From assembly GCF_000517105.1 (NCBI RefSeq), contig NZ_KI912153.1, positions 297,507-361,506 of the forward strand: a stretch of DNA of 64,000 nucleotides, given 5' to 3'. Each line of letters opens with the position of its first letter. Position 1 is the first letter of the stretch. Made by a program: the position numbers and the translations under genes. This document shows, piece by piece, positions 1 to 8,689 of this stretch. Source of the stretch: Fischerella sp. PCC 9605 (GTDB lineage: Bacteria > Cyanobacteriota > Cyanobacteriia > Cyanobacteriales > Nostocaceae). The notes beneath the pieces are model-generated. The model had not been told where the DNA came from and did not search any database. It saw only the letters and a program-made list of their open reading frames with translations.

Positions 1-2076
1 ATTGTTCAGAAAGGGGCAGGTATTTCCACTGCTACCTTTACGAATGCAGCAGGTGGTAATGTCAATGTGGATGTCTCGGATTTTGTGCAAGTAGACGGAT
101 TTGTGCCTTTTAATCCGAGAGCGCTTAGTTTTATTGGTAGTTCTACCTTTGGTTCTGGAAAGTCAGGAAATGTCAACATTTCTACTGGGCAGTTAAGGGT
201 TCTGAATGGGTCGAGGGTAGGCGCTGGTACATTTGGAAAAGGCTCTAGTGGAGATGTTACCGTCAATGCAACCGAATCTGTAGAAGTCATCGGCGCAGAA
301 CTAAGCCAGTCGGTAGGAAGCCTGATCGGTGTTTCTACGCTCAATGATGGAAATGGTGGTAACTTGACTATCAATACACCAAAACTGATAGTTCAAGATG
401 GAGGCAGGATTGATTCTTCCACCGTAGCGAGTGGCTTAGCAGGAAGTATTACTATCAATGCTTCTGAATCTGTAGATGTGAGTGGTAAAATACCTGGAAC
501 TGATGAACCCAGTTTGATCAGTGCTGGTGCCACTATTGAGAATGAATTTGCCCGCCGGCTTTTTGGATTGCCCCCCGTGCCAAGTGGGTCTTCTGGAGAT
601 GTGACAATTAACACGGGTCAGTTAAAAATCACAGATGGTGCTTTAGTCTCTACAAGAAGTGATGGCTCAGGAACTTCAGGGAATGTGAGGATCAATGCTC
701 GATCTATTTTCCTAGACAACAAAGGTGGTATCACATCAGAACTAGGCGGAACGATCGCAGCAGGACTAATTTCTGTATTTTCCCCGGTCACTATCGGAGG
801 TGGCAAGGGAGGAGACATTGCAATTTCAACCCAACAGCTAGCTGTCCGAGGAGGGTCAAGCATATCCACTGCTACTTTTACGAATGCACCAGGTGGTAAT
901 GTAACTATAGATGCCTCTGATTCAGTAGAAGTTAGCGGAGCAGGGCCATTCCAATCCCCAGTGAGCTTTTTAGGTGTTTCGACTTTCAACACTGGAGATG
1001 TTGGCGACATAACTATCAACACAGGCAAATTGGCAATTCGGGATGGAGGCAGAATAGATTCTTTGACCACAACGAGTGGCTCAACTGGAAGTATTGCTAT
1101 CAACGCTTCTAAATCTGTAGAGGTAAGTGGCAAATTGCCTGGGACTTCTATTCCTAGTCTGATTAGTGCTGGTGCTAATATTGAAAATGAATTTGCTCTC
1201 CAGATTTTTGGATTGCCGCCATCGCCAACTGGAGCATCTGGAGACGTGACAATCGACACCGATCAATTAATCATCAAAGATGGCGCTCTTGTGACAGTGA
1301 GTAATCAAGGAGCAGGAGACGCAGGCAACCTAAAAGTTACATCTCGCTCCATTCGCTTGGATAACCAAGGAAAACTAACAGCTAACTCAGCAGCGGGTAC
1401 CGAAGGAAATATTTTGCTGAAAGTGCGAGATTTACTGTTGTTACGCCGCAACAGTGAGATATCTGCTGTTTCAGGCACAGCCAAAACTGGTGGTAGTGGT
1501 GGTAATTTTATTGCTGATGTTGGTTTTATTGTCGCCGTACCCTCAGAAAATAGCGACATCCTTACCAATGCTTTCACAGGCAGAGGCGGAAATATAACTA
1601 TCCGTTCTGACGGCATTTTTGGAACTCAATTTCGACAGCAGCAAACATCAGAAAGTGATATTGTTGCCTCAGGAAGAGTTACATTCAACACGCCAAACGT
1701 AGATCCGAGTAGTGGATTAATCGAACTGCCTACTAATATAGTTGACCCAACCCAACAAATTTCCACCGCTTGCACTCCCGGAAGTCCACAACGTCAGAGT
1801 TCATTTGTTGTTACGGGGCGCGGCGGTTTACCCTTGAGTGCCACAGAATTGCTACAAGATACCGCGACGCTGGCAGAGTGGGTAAGAAGCCGAGGCAAAC
1901 CTACTCAAGCACAAATGCAACTACAACCAACAAAGGTAGCTACTGCTAGCGCTCCCATTGTCGAAGCCTCTGGTTGGATAGTTGATGCTAATGGCGATAT
2001 CCAACTAGTGACACAAGCTCCTGTAGTGACTCCTCACAATCAGTGGTTGCCATCTGCATCTTGTCCTGTTCACTGA
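1..2076 (+). CDS. Filamentous haemagglutinin-like secreted protein, C-terminal part (5' end outside window)
   Basis: The reading frame is open from base 1 to the TGA at 2074-2076, so only the last 691 residues of a larger protein are present. It consists of glycine-, serine- and threonine-rich beta-helix type repeats: GGNVTI, SGDVTINTGQL and GSITINAS recur with SVEVSG. A block at nt 355-660 is clearly duplicated at nt 1000-1305; both copies carry SLISAGA, ENEFA and FGLPP. The tail (CTPGS, then GRGGLPLS, then TLAEWV) is the usual ending of cyanobacterial two-partner-secretion or haemagglutinin-repeat proteins. By family it would be exported across the outer membrane and act in adhesion or as a surface layer; that role is inferred. 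The N-terminal TPS domain and signal peptide would lie upstream of the window. Confidence 0.85.
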   Translation: MVQKGAGISTATFTNAAGGNVNVDVSDFVQVDGFVPFNPRALSFIGSSTFGSGKSGNVNISTGQLRVLNGSRVGAGTFGKGSSGDVTVNATESVEVIGAELSQSVGSLIGVSTLNDGNGGNLTINTPKLIVQDGGRIDSSTVASGLAGSITINASESVDVSGKIPGTDEPSLISAGATIENEFARRLFGLPPVPSGSSGDVTINTGQLKITDGALVSTRSDGSGTSGNVRINARSIFLDNKGGITSELGGTIAAGLISVFSPVTIGGGKGGDIAISTQQLAVRGGSSISTATFTNAPGGNVTIDASDSVEVSGAGPFQSPVSFLGVSTFNTGDVGDITINTGKLAIRDGGRIDSLTTTSGSTGSIAINASKSVEVSGKLPGTSIPSLISAGANIENEFALQIFGLPPSPTGASGDVTIDTDQLIIKDGALVTVSNQGAGDAGNLKVTSRSIRLDNQGKLTANSAAGTEGNILLKVRDLLLLRRNSEISAVSGTAKTGGSGGNFIADVGFIVAVPSENSDILTNAFTGRGGNITIRSDGIFGTQFRQQQTSESDIVASGRVTFNTPNVDPSSGLIELPTNIVDPTQQISTACTPGSPQRQSSFVVTGRGGLPLSATELLQDTATLAEWVRSRGKPTQAQMQLQPTKVATASAPIVEASGWIVDANGDIQLVTQAPVVTPHNQWLPSASCPVH

Positions 2077-2210
2077 TTTGTTGGTTGTTGGTGGTTAGTA
2101 GGGGCGCAAAGCTTTGCATATAGGCGTTGAGATAGCAACCGCACATAAACTATTTTGTACGTAGGCGCGTTGTTTTATACCTGCTTACTATCGCAACGCT
2201 TATCTATTCT

Positions 2211-2660
2211 CTAGTTGCTGAAAGTATCCTTGATGTTATCAACGGTGCGTTCAACAGCATTCTTTGTGTTGTCTACTGCTTTCTGAGTCCGGGCTGCATC
2301 TTCCTCTGCTCTTTTCTCAATTCGATCCCTATCTCTCTTGGCTTTGCGCTCGATGAAACTACCACTGTCATCCGTTGCTTGCTCAACTCGCTCGGCATTT
2401 TTATTTGCAGTTCGTTCAACTTGATTTGCCGTATCTCGGATGAAATTCTTGGCTCGTCCAGCATCTTCACTGGTTTTCCCTTGAATCTGTGAGCCTAGAT
2501 CTGCCTCAGCGATCAAGTTGGCAGCAGGATCAGCCATTGCTGCGGTGTTCGCGAAAAACGCACCCTGCCAAACGAAGGCGATCGCTGACACACAAAATAA
2601 AGTTGTAGCCATCCAGCGTCCTACAGTCGAAAGCCGTTTCATCAAAGAATTCAGTTTCAT
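2211..2660 (-). CDS. Small exported, charged helical protein (apolipoprotein/LEA-like), function unknown
   Basis: The product is 149 residues. A positively charged N terminus and a hydrophobic stretch (about residues 12-40, ending near an ALA-type site before MADPAANL) look like a signal peptide. The rest is highly charged and helical, with repeated ERxAKxxxER-type 11-mers rich in Asp, Glu, Lys, Arg and Asn, resembling apolipoprotein A or LEA-type amphipathic helices. ATG at 2660 is chosen because a GGAG sits 10 nt upstream; the longer frame would start with TTG at 2669. It is a single gene followed by a gap to the haemagglutinin gene, which converges on it. A role in stress protection or as a CsbD-like periplasmic protein is only a guess. 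Confidence 0.75.
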   Translation of the reverse strand: MKLNSLMKRLSTVGRWMATTLFCVSAIAFVWQGAFFANTAAMADPAANLIAEADLGSQIQGKTSEDAGRAKNFIRDTANQVERTANKNAERVEQATDDSGSFIERKAKRDRDRIEKRAEEDAARTQKAVDNTKNAVERTVDNIKDTFSN

Positions 2661-2834
2661 AGGATACAATCTCCATGAGATTTAGCATCCTATTTTTACT
2701 TCATCTAGCTCATCAGCTAAATCGTTCCCTAGAGAGAGGTTGTCTCATCATAAGTTGGTAAAAAAATTCGCTCTTTCAATAGATTATAATGAACCAACCT
2801 CATGCAATCTGCGGTTCAACCCAACTTAGGTAAG

Positions 2835-3064
2835 TCATCTCTGGGCTTTGGGAATTGCCGATATTAGAGCGCGTAAAGCAGACAAGCAAAAGACGGTTTT
2901 TTGGTCGTGTCCAATGATAATTTCGCGCGGTTCGTCAACAGAGTGCCATTCATCATCAAAAATGTAAGCAAAAGGGTAATTGAAGACGGTTGTCGCGTCT
3001 TCAAAACACTCCATGCTTGTTGCGGTTGTTCTCAGCCTTACGGTCGTCCAGATCCACGTAAACC
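2835..3064 (-). pseudogene. BrnT-like (DUF497) toxin pseudogene with at least two frameshifts
   Basis: Read on the minus strand immediately after the argS stop, three frames spell one BrnT-like protein: first VDLDDRKAENNRNKHGV, then FEDATTVFNYPF...DDEWHS...EPREIIIGH, then KNRLLLVCFTR. These match the order of the BrnT ribonuclease toxin family: a W/D..KA..N..KHGV..F start, a central D.HS..E.R...IG, then R.L.V..T. The first shift falls in a GTGTTTTGAA stretch near 3000 and the second after the GHDQK codons near 2890, next to a run of A. The C-terminal R.ISAR motif is not readable. No brnA antitoxin was found downstream. The gene therefore appears dead; sequencing error would have to explain two separate shifts. 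Confidence 0.6.
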
Positions 3065-4822
3065 CTACATCCGCTCCAACACCTGAATACCTAGCAAAGA
3101 CAGCCCCAGCTTTAGGGTTCGAGCTGTTAAATAACACAGTGCCAGCCGCGATGTCCGCACTGGTTCCTCAGATTTGAGAACAGGGCAGTTTTCGTAGAAC
3201 TTATTAAACTTATCACTCAGTTGATACAAGTATTCGCATAACCGATTTGGCAGTAAATCTTGCTCAACATCACCGACGATTTCGTCCAACTGTAACAAAT
3301 GCTTTGCCAAGGTTAATTCTGTGTCTTCACGTAGTAGAATTTTGGCATCTGCTCCCAACTGTCCAAAATCAATGTTACCTTCCCGACTAATTCCTTGTGT
3401 CCGGACGTAAGCGTACAGCATGTAGGGTGCGGTGTTGCCTTTGAGCGATAGCATTTTGTCGTAGCTGAAGATATAGTTGCTGGTGCGATTTTGACTGAGA
3501 TCGGCGTACTTTACCGCACTAATGCCAACTACTTTCGCAACATGGGCTTTGAACTGTTCAGTTTCTTCCCGCCCTTCTTCTTGTAATCTGGTTTCTAAGT
3601 CTGCACGCGCACGGGCGATCGCTTCATCCAGCAAATCCCGCAACCGCACTGTATCCCCAGAACGGGTTTTGAATTTCTTGCCATCTTCACCCAGCACCAA
3701 ACCAAAGGGAACGTGGACGAATTCCACATCATCGGGAACCCACCCCGCCTTGCGTGCTACCTGAAACACCTGGGCAAAGTGATTTGCTTGTCCAGCATCT
3801 GTAACATAAATTATTCTTTTGGCGTGGTCTTCTTGAATCCGGTAGCGTATGGCGGCTAAGTCTGTAGTGGCGTAGTTATAACCCCCATCAGATTTTTGCA
3901 CAATCAGGGGCAGTGGTTCACCTTCTTTGTTAGTAAAGCCTTCCAAGAAAACGCATTTTGCTCCTTGGTTTTCTACTAGCAACCCAGTCTGTTCTAAATC
4001 TTCTACAACTTTTGGTAATAAGGGGTTGTAGAAAGATTCGCCACGCTCTTGCAGTTTAATATCTAGTAAGTCGTAAATTTCTTGAAATTCTGCCCTTGAC
4101 TGTTCGCACAACAGTTTCCAAGCATGGAGTGTGTCTTCTGCACCTGCTTGTAATCTCACGACTTCTTTCCGTGCAGTCTCTTGAAAAGCTTCATCTTCAT
4201 CAAACCGCTTTTTGGCTTGGCGATAAAAGCTGACTAAATCGCCTATATCTAAAGCATTTGCAGTCGTGAGGGCTTCTGGGTAAACTTCCCGCAGATAGGC
4301 AATTAACATTCCAAACTGCGTCCCCCAATCACCAACGTGATTCAACCGCAGTACATCATGTCCCCGAAATTCCAATATCCGGGCGATGCTATCGCCGATA
4401 ATTGTCGATCGCAAGTGTCCGACGTGCATTTCTTTGGCGATGTTCGGACTGGAAAAATCTACAATCTCGCGCTTTGGGGTTTTTGCCTTAGCAACTCCCA
4501 ATCTGGAATCTGCTTGCACGGCGGCGAGTTGTGTTTCCAAGTATTCTGTTGTCAATTTGAGATTGATAAAGCCAGGGCCAGCCACTTCCGGTGGTTTGCA
4601 GATTTCCGATACATCCAGTTTATCGACAATGGCTTGAGCGATCGCTCGTGGTTGTTGTCCTAAACGTTTAGCTAAAGATAAAGCCACATTCGCTTGATAA
4701 TCACCAAATTTAGGATTGCTTGCAGTCACCAACATCGGGTCTACATCGGCGTATTCAGTGCCAAAGGCTGCAACCAAAGCCTGCTGTAATTTCTCTTTTA
4801 ATAGTTCTTGTGTAGCGTTCAT
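3065..4822 (-). CDS. argS: Arginyl-tRNA synthetase
   Basis: The 585-residue product charges tRNA-Arg in the cytoplasm (class I synthetase). The N-terminal Add1 domain (about 1-100) is followed by the catalytic core with [17 protein letters not shown], where HVGH at 133-136 is the HIGH signature. The DALR anticodon-binding C-terminal domain ends in LTLKLGL-type sequence typical of ArgS. Length is normal for bacterial ArgS. The ATG at 4822 lies directly behind a short AT dinucleotide tract. The stop abuts the broken BrnT-like gene. A 259-bp gap upstream separates it from the PIN-domain gene, so it probably has its own promoter there. Confidence 0.97.
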   Translation of the reverse strand: MNATQELLKEKLQQALVAAFGTEYADVDPMLVTASNPKFGDYQANVALSLAKRLGQQPRAIAQAIVDKLDVSEICKPPEVAGPGFINLKLTTEYLETQLAAVQADSRLGVAKAKTPKREIVDFSSPNIAKEMHVGHLRSTIIGDSIARILEFRGHDVLRLNHVGDWGTQFGMLIAYLREVYPEALTTANALDIGDLVSFYRQAKKRFDEDEAFQETARKEVVRLQAGAEDTLHAWKLLCEQSRAEFQEIYDLLDIKLQERGESFYNPLLPKVVEDLEQTGLLVENQGAKCVFLEGFTNKEGEPLPLIVQKSDGGYNYATTDLAAIRYRIQEDHAKRIIYVTDAGQANHFAQVFQVARKAGWVPDDVEFVHVPFGLVLGEDGKKFKTRSGDTVRLRDLLDEAIARARADLETRLQEEGREETEQFKAHVAKVVGISAVKYADLSQNRTSNYIFSYDKMLSLKGNTAPYMLYAYVRTQGISREGNIDFGQLGADAKILLREDTELTLAKHLLQLDEIVGDVEQDLLPNRLCEYLYQLSDKFNKFYENCPVLKSEEPVRTSRLALCYLTARTLKLGLSLLGIQVLERM

Positions 4823-5081
4823 ATATATATGGTGTTATCTCTTATTCAGAGGCAATGTGGCTGTTGATGATTAGATGTCCTTAAAGACCTGATTATTCTA
4901 ACCTTAAAATACGGTAACAGAGTCCAGGTGAAGAATGTCATAGTACACTACAATCCCCTGCACTGTCTGTCACCCTCGACAGAACTTTCTTCTGTCTTAC
5001 TCTTGTGTCTTACTTATAGTTGTGATTGGATGAAGGAACAACCGTGGTCAAATCGCGGTATCATCCTACAATTAAATTTGT

Positions 5082-5615
5082 TCAATTCATCGACAATATC
5101 AGGACTGTCAAAATCTCTTGAGTTCCGATTGAGGAAACATGATACTGAGGGTGATGCTGACGAAGGTGAGAAATGACTGATGCATAAACAAGAGCATCTT
5201 GTGGTTTCAAATCGTATGGATCTTCGTATATTGCTGCCTCAGTAAGAATATCAGCAGTCAGTGTAATTACTTCCACACTCTTCAAGAGCCGAACTCGATA
5301 CTGCACAAAGCGTTGGCGTTCATCCTCATTACTCTGAACTAACAAACTCGCAATGTCTTGAATGCTATTGATGCGAGTTGTATAGGATGCAGTACGTGCA
5401 AGCTGTCGTAACTCAGTGTCGAGTACTTGCTGAAGATCCTTACGACTCTTGGCTTGACGACTCAATTTTTCGTGTGGTTCAGCTAGACTATATGCTGGCA
5501 TGACAAGCTTTATATGCCCATCTTCACACAGTTGCATAATTTGCTCACAGCTTACAAACTGCTCTTGTTGAAAAACAAGTTCCAGAACAAAGTTAGTTTC
5601 AATGTAAACGTTCAC
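5082..5615 (-). CDS. PIN-domain-like protein
   Basis: The 177-residue protein begins NVYIETNFVLEL, the beta1 strand of PIN domains, with Glu6 where the first acidic ligand is usually Asp. Glu46 in SLAEPHEK and the QDALVYASV segment near the C terminus fit the remaining acidic positions. PIN proteins are metal-dependent ribonucleases, many of them VapC-type toxins. The GTG start at 5615 overlaps the TGA of the upstream gene (GTGA), so translation of the two is probably coupled. The partner does not look like a known antitoxin. Enzymatic activity is inferred from family only, and the Asp-to-Glu change leaves it uncertain. Confidence 0.75.
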   Translation of the reverse strand: MNVYIETNFVLELVFQQEQFVSCEQIMQLCEDGHIKLVMPAYSLAEPHEKLSRQAKSRKDLQQVLDTELRQLARTASYTTRINSIQDIASLLVQSNEDERQRFVQYRVRLLKSVEVITLTADILTEAAIYEDPYDLKPQDALVYASVISHLRQHHPQYHVSSIGTQEILTVLILSMN

Positions 5616-6085
5616 GCAACAGCCTCGTGGTCGAATCTGCCTCCGGCAATAGCGTTATAAAGACCTGAGTCAACCAGCCATCGCTGAGACTTACCTATTT
5701 CGCTAATAGGCTTCTCGGAGTGAATAATACTTCCGAGCCAAGATGTAATAATTAATTCAAGACTTTGACTACTTATTTTTTGCTCAGTATCTATTCCAGC
5801 TTGTTTAAGATAAGGCTGAAGAATGGGACGCGCATCAATAGTATAAGTTGGTTTACTTAGATCGAGTTGTGCATCATCATTAGCCCACAGATAAAACCTG
5901 TCAGGGAAGACCATGAGAAAGTAAGGGGCTTTCGGAAAGATTCCGTGGGCGAGGATATTGCGTCGCAGTTGTGCAGCCCACTCTGGCGGAGCATTCAGTT
6001 TACTCTTAATCTCAATGACAAGTACCAGTTGACCGTCGTGGTTGTAAACTGCTAAATCCCAGCCAGTATTTCTTTGAGTAGACAT
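5612..6085 (-). CDS. Hypothetical protein with restriction-endonuclease-like (PD-(D/E)XK) pattern
   Basis: The product is 157 residues from the ATG at 6085. The frame stays open to a GTG at 6163 (183 residues), and neither start has a clear Shine-Dalgarno sequence. The segment GWDLAVY, about 13 residues, then VLVIEIKSK has the D...ExK spacing of PD-(D/E)XK nuclease folds, and QRNTGWD supports that reading. The C-terminal half (LELIITSWLG...LVDSGLYNAI) is not recognised. The gene overlaps the PIN-domain gene by a GTGA junction, making a two-gene unit. Possible roles are a defence nuclease or the partner of a toxin; no substrate can be deduced. Confidence 0.6.
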   Translation of the reverse strand: MSTQRNTGWDLAVYNHDGQLVLVIEIKSKLNAPPEWAAQLRRNILAHGIFPKAPYFLMVFPDRFYLWANDDAQLDLSKPTYTIDARPILQPYLKQAGIDTEQKISSQSLELIITSWLGSIIHSEKPISEIGKSQRWLVDSGLYNAIAGGRFDHEAVA

Positions 6086-6258
6086 GATTTTTTTATTAGT
6101 TACTACAATCCATTTTGGCGCAGAACAATATTTAGCTTGTCTATTTCTTTTAAGTCTCCCCACAGCAAATTAAACTCATCTATTAGCAATACTCTCAACA
6201 GCCCTTGTTCCATTTTATTTCTGTGCAGCAAAATCCCAATACATCTAGTGCTCAATAG

Positions 6259-7089
6259 CTAATCCCAACCTAAACTTTCGCTCATAGATCTAAAAACTGA
6301 TACTGGATCTTCGTCTAAAATTGAACACTTCACTTTCACAGAATCTAAATTATGTGAGCTCAGAATTAACTCGATTAAATCTTTGAAAGAAGTGGAACTC
6401 ATTGGAGGGATATAGACTTCGTCAATCAGTGTGTTTAAATCAACTCGAACTGGTCTTCCAGAGCATCGTTTCATTCGAGCATCCACAAGTAGATTCAAAT
6501 AATGATTTTCTTCTGTTGGCTCAGGTAACTCATGAAACATCGCCCGCAATTCTTGTTCGTGCTTAAATGCCGATCGCTTGTATATAAATGGTCTCACAAA
6601 GGAGTAAATATCGTTAAAATCTGGTCCGGGAATTGCTTCGTTGACATAATCTAAATATTTAATTTTCCCTACATGAATATCAGGACTATCTGAACCAAAA
6701 CAATTGATTAATCGCTTATAACTCGATTTAATGGCTATGCCGTCTTTATTTCCTAAATAGAGTTTCCACATTGCCTCAGATTCAGAGTCATCCATGAACC
6801 AACAGCTTGCAAATACCGACCTTTTTAATCCCTCGAAAGCCAAGGCACGAATTTCTCTGGGGTCACTAGAACTGATTAAATTCTGAGGCTCAGTTCTAAT
6901 TTTCATCAAGTCATATTCCATTGTTTTTTTCGTATATGACCCTTCAAATCGGTCTTGAAATTGGCAAGCAGCAGAAAAATACAAAGTCTGTGTTTTGATC
7001 AGATGATAAAACTTGGAAATATTCATATATCGCCAGATAAGTTGGTTTTCATTATCTGGCGGGATGAAATCAGGATGAGCTTTATACAT
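6259..7089 (-). CDS. DUF2971 domain protein
   Basis: The 276-residue protein has the hallmarks of DUF2971: an N-terminal WRYMN...FYHLIKTQTLYFS segment, FQDRFEGSY, then FASCWF..DSESEAMWKLYL and the GIAIKSSY motif. The family function is unknown; members often occur in variable genomic islands. A GAGGAG lies 8 nt upstream of the ATG at 7089, so the start is well supported. The gene begins 28 bp after cysS on the same strand and could be read through from it. A role in phage defence has been suggested for some neighbourhoods of this family, but nothing here shows it. Confidence 0.85.
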   Translation of the reverse strand: MYKAHPDFIPPDNENQLIWRYMNISKFYHLIKTQTLYFSAACQFQDRFEGSYTKKTMEYDLMKIRTEPQNLISSSDPREIRALAFEGLKRSVFASCWFMDDSESEAMWKLYLGNKDGIAIKSSYKRLINCFGSDSPDIHVGKIKYLDYVNEAIPGPDFNDIYSFVRPFIYKRSAFKHEQELRAMFHELPEPTEENHYLNLLVDARMKRCSGRPVRVDLNTLIDEVYIPPMSSTSFKDLIELILSSHNLDSVKVKCSILDEDPVSVFRSMSESLGWD

Positions 7090-7117
7090 TGGTATTGCTC
7101 CTCAAAGATTTTTGCCC

Positions 7118-8557
7118 TCAATTCCGATGCCAGCGAGTACCTTCACGGCTATCTATTAAAGTAATGCCTTGGGTTTGCAATTCATTGCGGATGCGATCTG
7201 CTTCGGCAAAATTCCTAGTTCTTCTCGCTTCTTGCCGTTTTTGAATTAACTCCTCAATTTCCGCATCAGTGATACCACACTGGGACACTTCCTCTTCAAC
7301 CGTGGCTTCCAAACCTAAAACTCTTGCCAACGTGACGAGAGTCTGCCATTGTTTGAATAACTCTTCTGGTGGCGTTTCGGTTTTGCCTTCATGCACTAGG
7401 AGATTTCCCTCGCGGCGCAGTTCTTTGGCTAATTCAAATAGCACTGCTAAGCTAACAGAGAAGTTAAAGTCATCGTCTCCCGATTCTTCAAATCGTTTGA
7501 TGATTTCTTGATCTAGCTGATTTCCGTTATTGGTGAAACCAAGTTTTTCGCCGTGCTGATAGCCAAAGAGTAATCCTTCTTTAAGGGTTTTCCAGCTACT
7601 TTCAGCAGTGGCGATCGCTTCATCTGTAAAATCAAGTGGTTTGCGATAATGGGCTTGCAGTACAAAGTACCGCACTGCCATCGGATCGACCGGGCGAGCC
7701 AACAGTTCGCGAATGGTAGTAAAGTTACCCAAGGACTTGGACATTTTCTTACCATCTACCATCACCATACCGTTATGCATCCAGTAGCGTGCTAGCGGTT
7801 TTTTGATGGCGGCTTCCGATTGGGCAATTTCATTCTCGTGATGGGGAAATATCAAATCTCCTCCGCCACCATGAATATCAATTGTTTCACCAAGTTGCGA
7901 TCGAATCATCGCCGAACATTCAATATGCCAACCAGGACGACCTTTACCCCAAGGTGAGTCCCAAGCAGGTTCTCCCGGTTTAGCAGCTTTCCATAGGGCA
8001 AAGTCAAAGGGGTGTTGTTTTCTACCTTCCGAATTTTCTAGGTCTACCCTACCGCTAGCACCTGCCTGCATTTGTTCCAGATCTCGTCCCGATAGCTTGC
8101 CGTAAGTGGGGAAACGCTCCACTCTGTAATAGACATCACCACCAGCAGCGTAGGCGTAATCTTTTGCTTCTAAGGCTTTAATCATTGCCCGGATTTCTGG
8201 GATATGTTCCGTTGCCCGGGGATATTCATCAGCATCCATGACGTTTAAGCGCCGGATATCTTCAAAATAAGCATCGATGAAGCGATTTGCCACTGCTTCC
8301 ATCGTTGTACCTAGTTCTCTCGCACGGTTGAGGATCTTGTCGTCAATATCAGTAAAATTCTGTATGTAGCGCACCTGATAACCGCGCCATTGCAGGTAAC
8401 GACGTATGGAGTCCCAAACAATGTATGAACGGGCATGACCCAAATGGCAGTAGTCATATACCGTCACGCCGCAGCAATACATCTTAACTTTTCCTGGTTC
8501 GATTGTTTCCAACGGTTCTTGGCGACGAGTGAGGGTATTGTAAACGGTTAGGGTCAT
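7118..8557 (-). CDS. cysS: Cysteinyl-tRNA synthetase
   Basis: The 479-residue class I synthetase charges tRNA-Cys. The HLGH signature is at residues 38-41 after the zinc-ligand Cys pair in MYCCGVTVYD; GWHIECSAM supplies another zinc Cys, HGGGGDLIFPHHENE is the conserved zinc/active-site loop, and KKMSKSLGNF is the KMSKS loop. The C-terminal helical domain ends EADRIRNELQTQGITLIDS. Length and motif order are normal. The ATG at 8557 faces the divergent CobW gene across 132 bp, which must hold both promoters. Confidence 0.97.
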   Translation of the reverse strand: MTLTVYNTLTRRQEPLETIEPGKVKMYCCGVTVYDYCHLGHARSYIVWDSIRRYLQWRGYQVRYIQNFTDIDDKILNRARELGTTMEAVANRFIDAYFEDIRRLNVMDADEYPRATEHIPEIRAMIKALEAKDYAYAAGGDVYYRVERFPTYGKLSGRDLEQMQAGASGRVDLENSEGRKQHPFDFALWKAAKPGEPAWDSPWGKGRPGWHIECSAMIRSQLGETIDIHGGGGDLIFPHHENEIAQSEAAIKKPLARYWMHNGMVMVDGKKMSKSLGNFTTIRELLARPVDPMAVRYFVLQAHYRKPLDFTDEAIATAESSWKTLKEGLLFGYQHGEKLGFTNNGNQLDQEIIKRFEESGDDDFNFSVSLAVLFELAKELRREGNLLVHEGKTETPPEELFKQWQTLVTLARVLGLEATVEEEVSQCGITDAEIEELIQKRQEARRTRNFAEADRIRNELQTQGITLIDSREGTRWHRN

Positions 8558-8689
8558 AACACAGTAATACTTAATCAGATACGCAATAATAGGTTAAAGC
8601 AGCTGGGACGTTTATCCAGCATCCCTATGCTAGTGTTTTATGGACTCTCTGCGCTACATTTCTAAATTGACTTTTTTGATAGCAGTGCT

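Noticed and set aside
618..1259. 213-codon open frame opposite the haemagglutinin gene
   Set aside because: It is the antisense of strongly patterned repeats; its own sequence is low-complexity Pro/Leu/Ser and repeats in step with the real gene.
2835..3137. 100-codon minus frame behind argS as an intact gene
   Set aside because: It overlaps the argS 3' end, and only its middle resembles BrnT; the continuation lies in other frames, so it was called a pseudogene.
4928..5176. 82-codon plus frame between argS and the PIN gene
   Set aside because: It overlaps the PIN gene on the other strand, has no ribosome site and resembles nothing.
6103..6213. 36-codon minus frame upstream of the nuclease-like gene
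   Set aside because: It lacks a Shine-Dalgarno sequence and is too short to judge; mentioned only within a finding.
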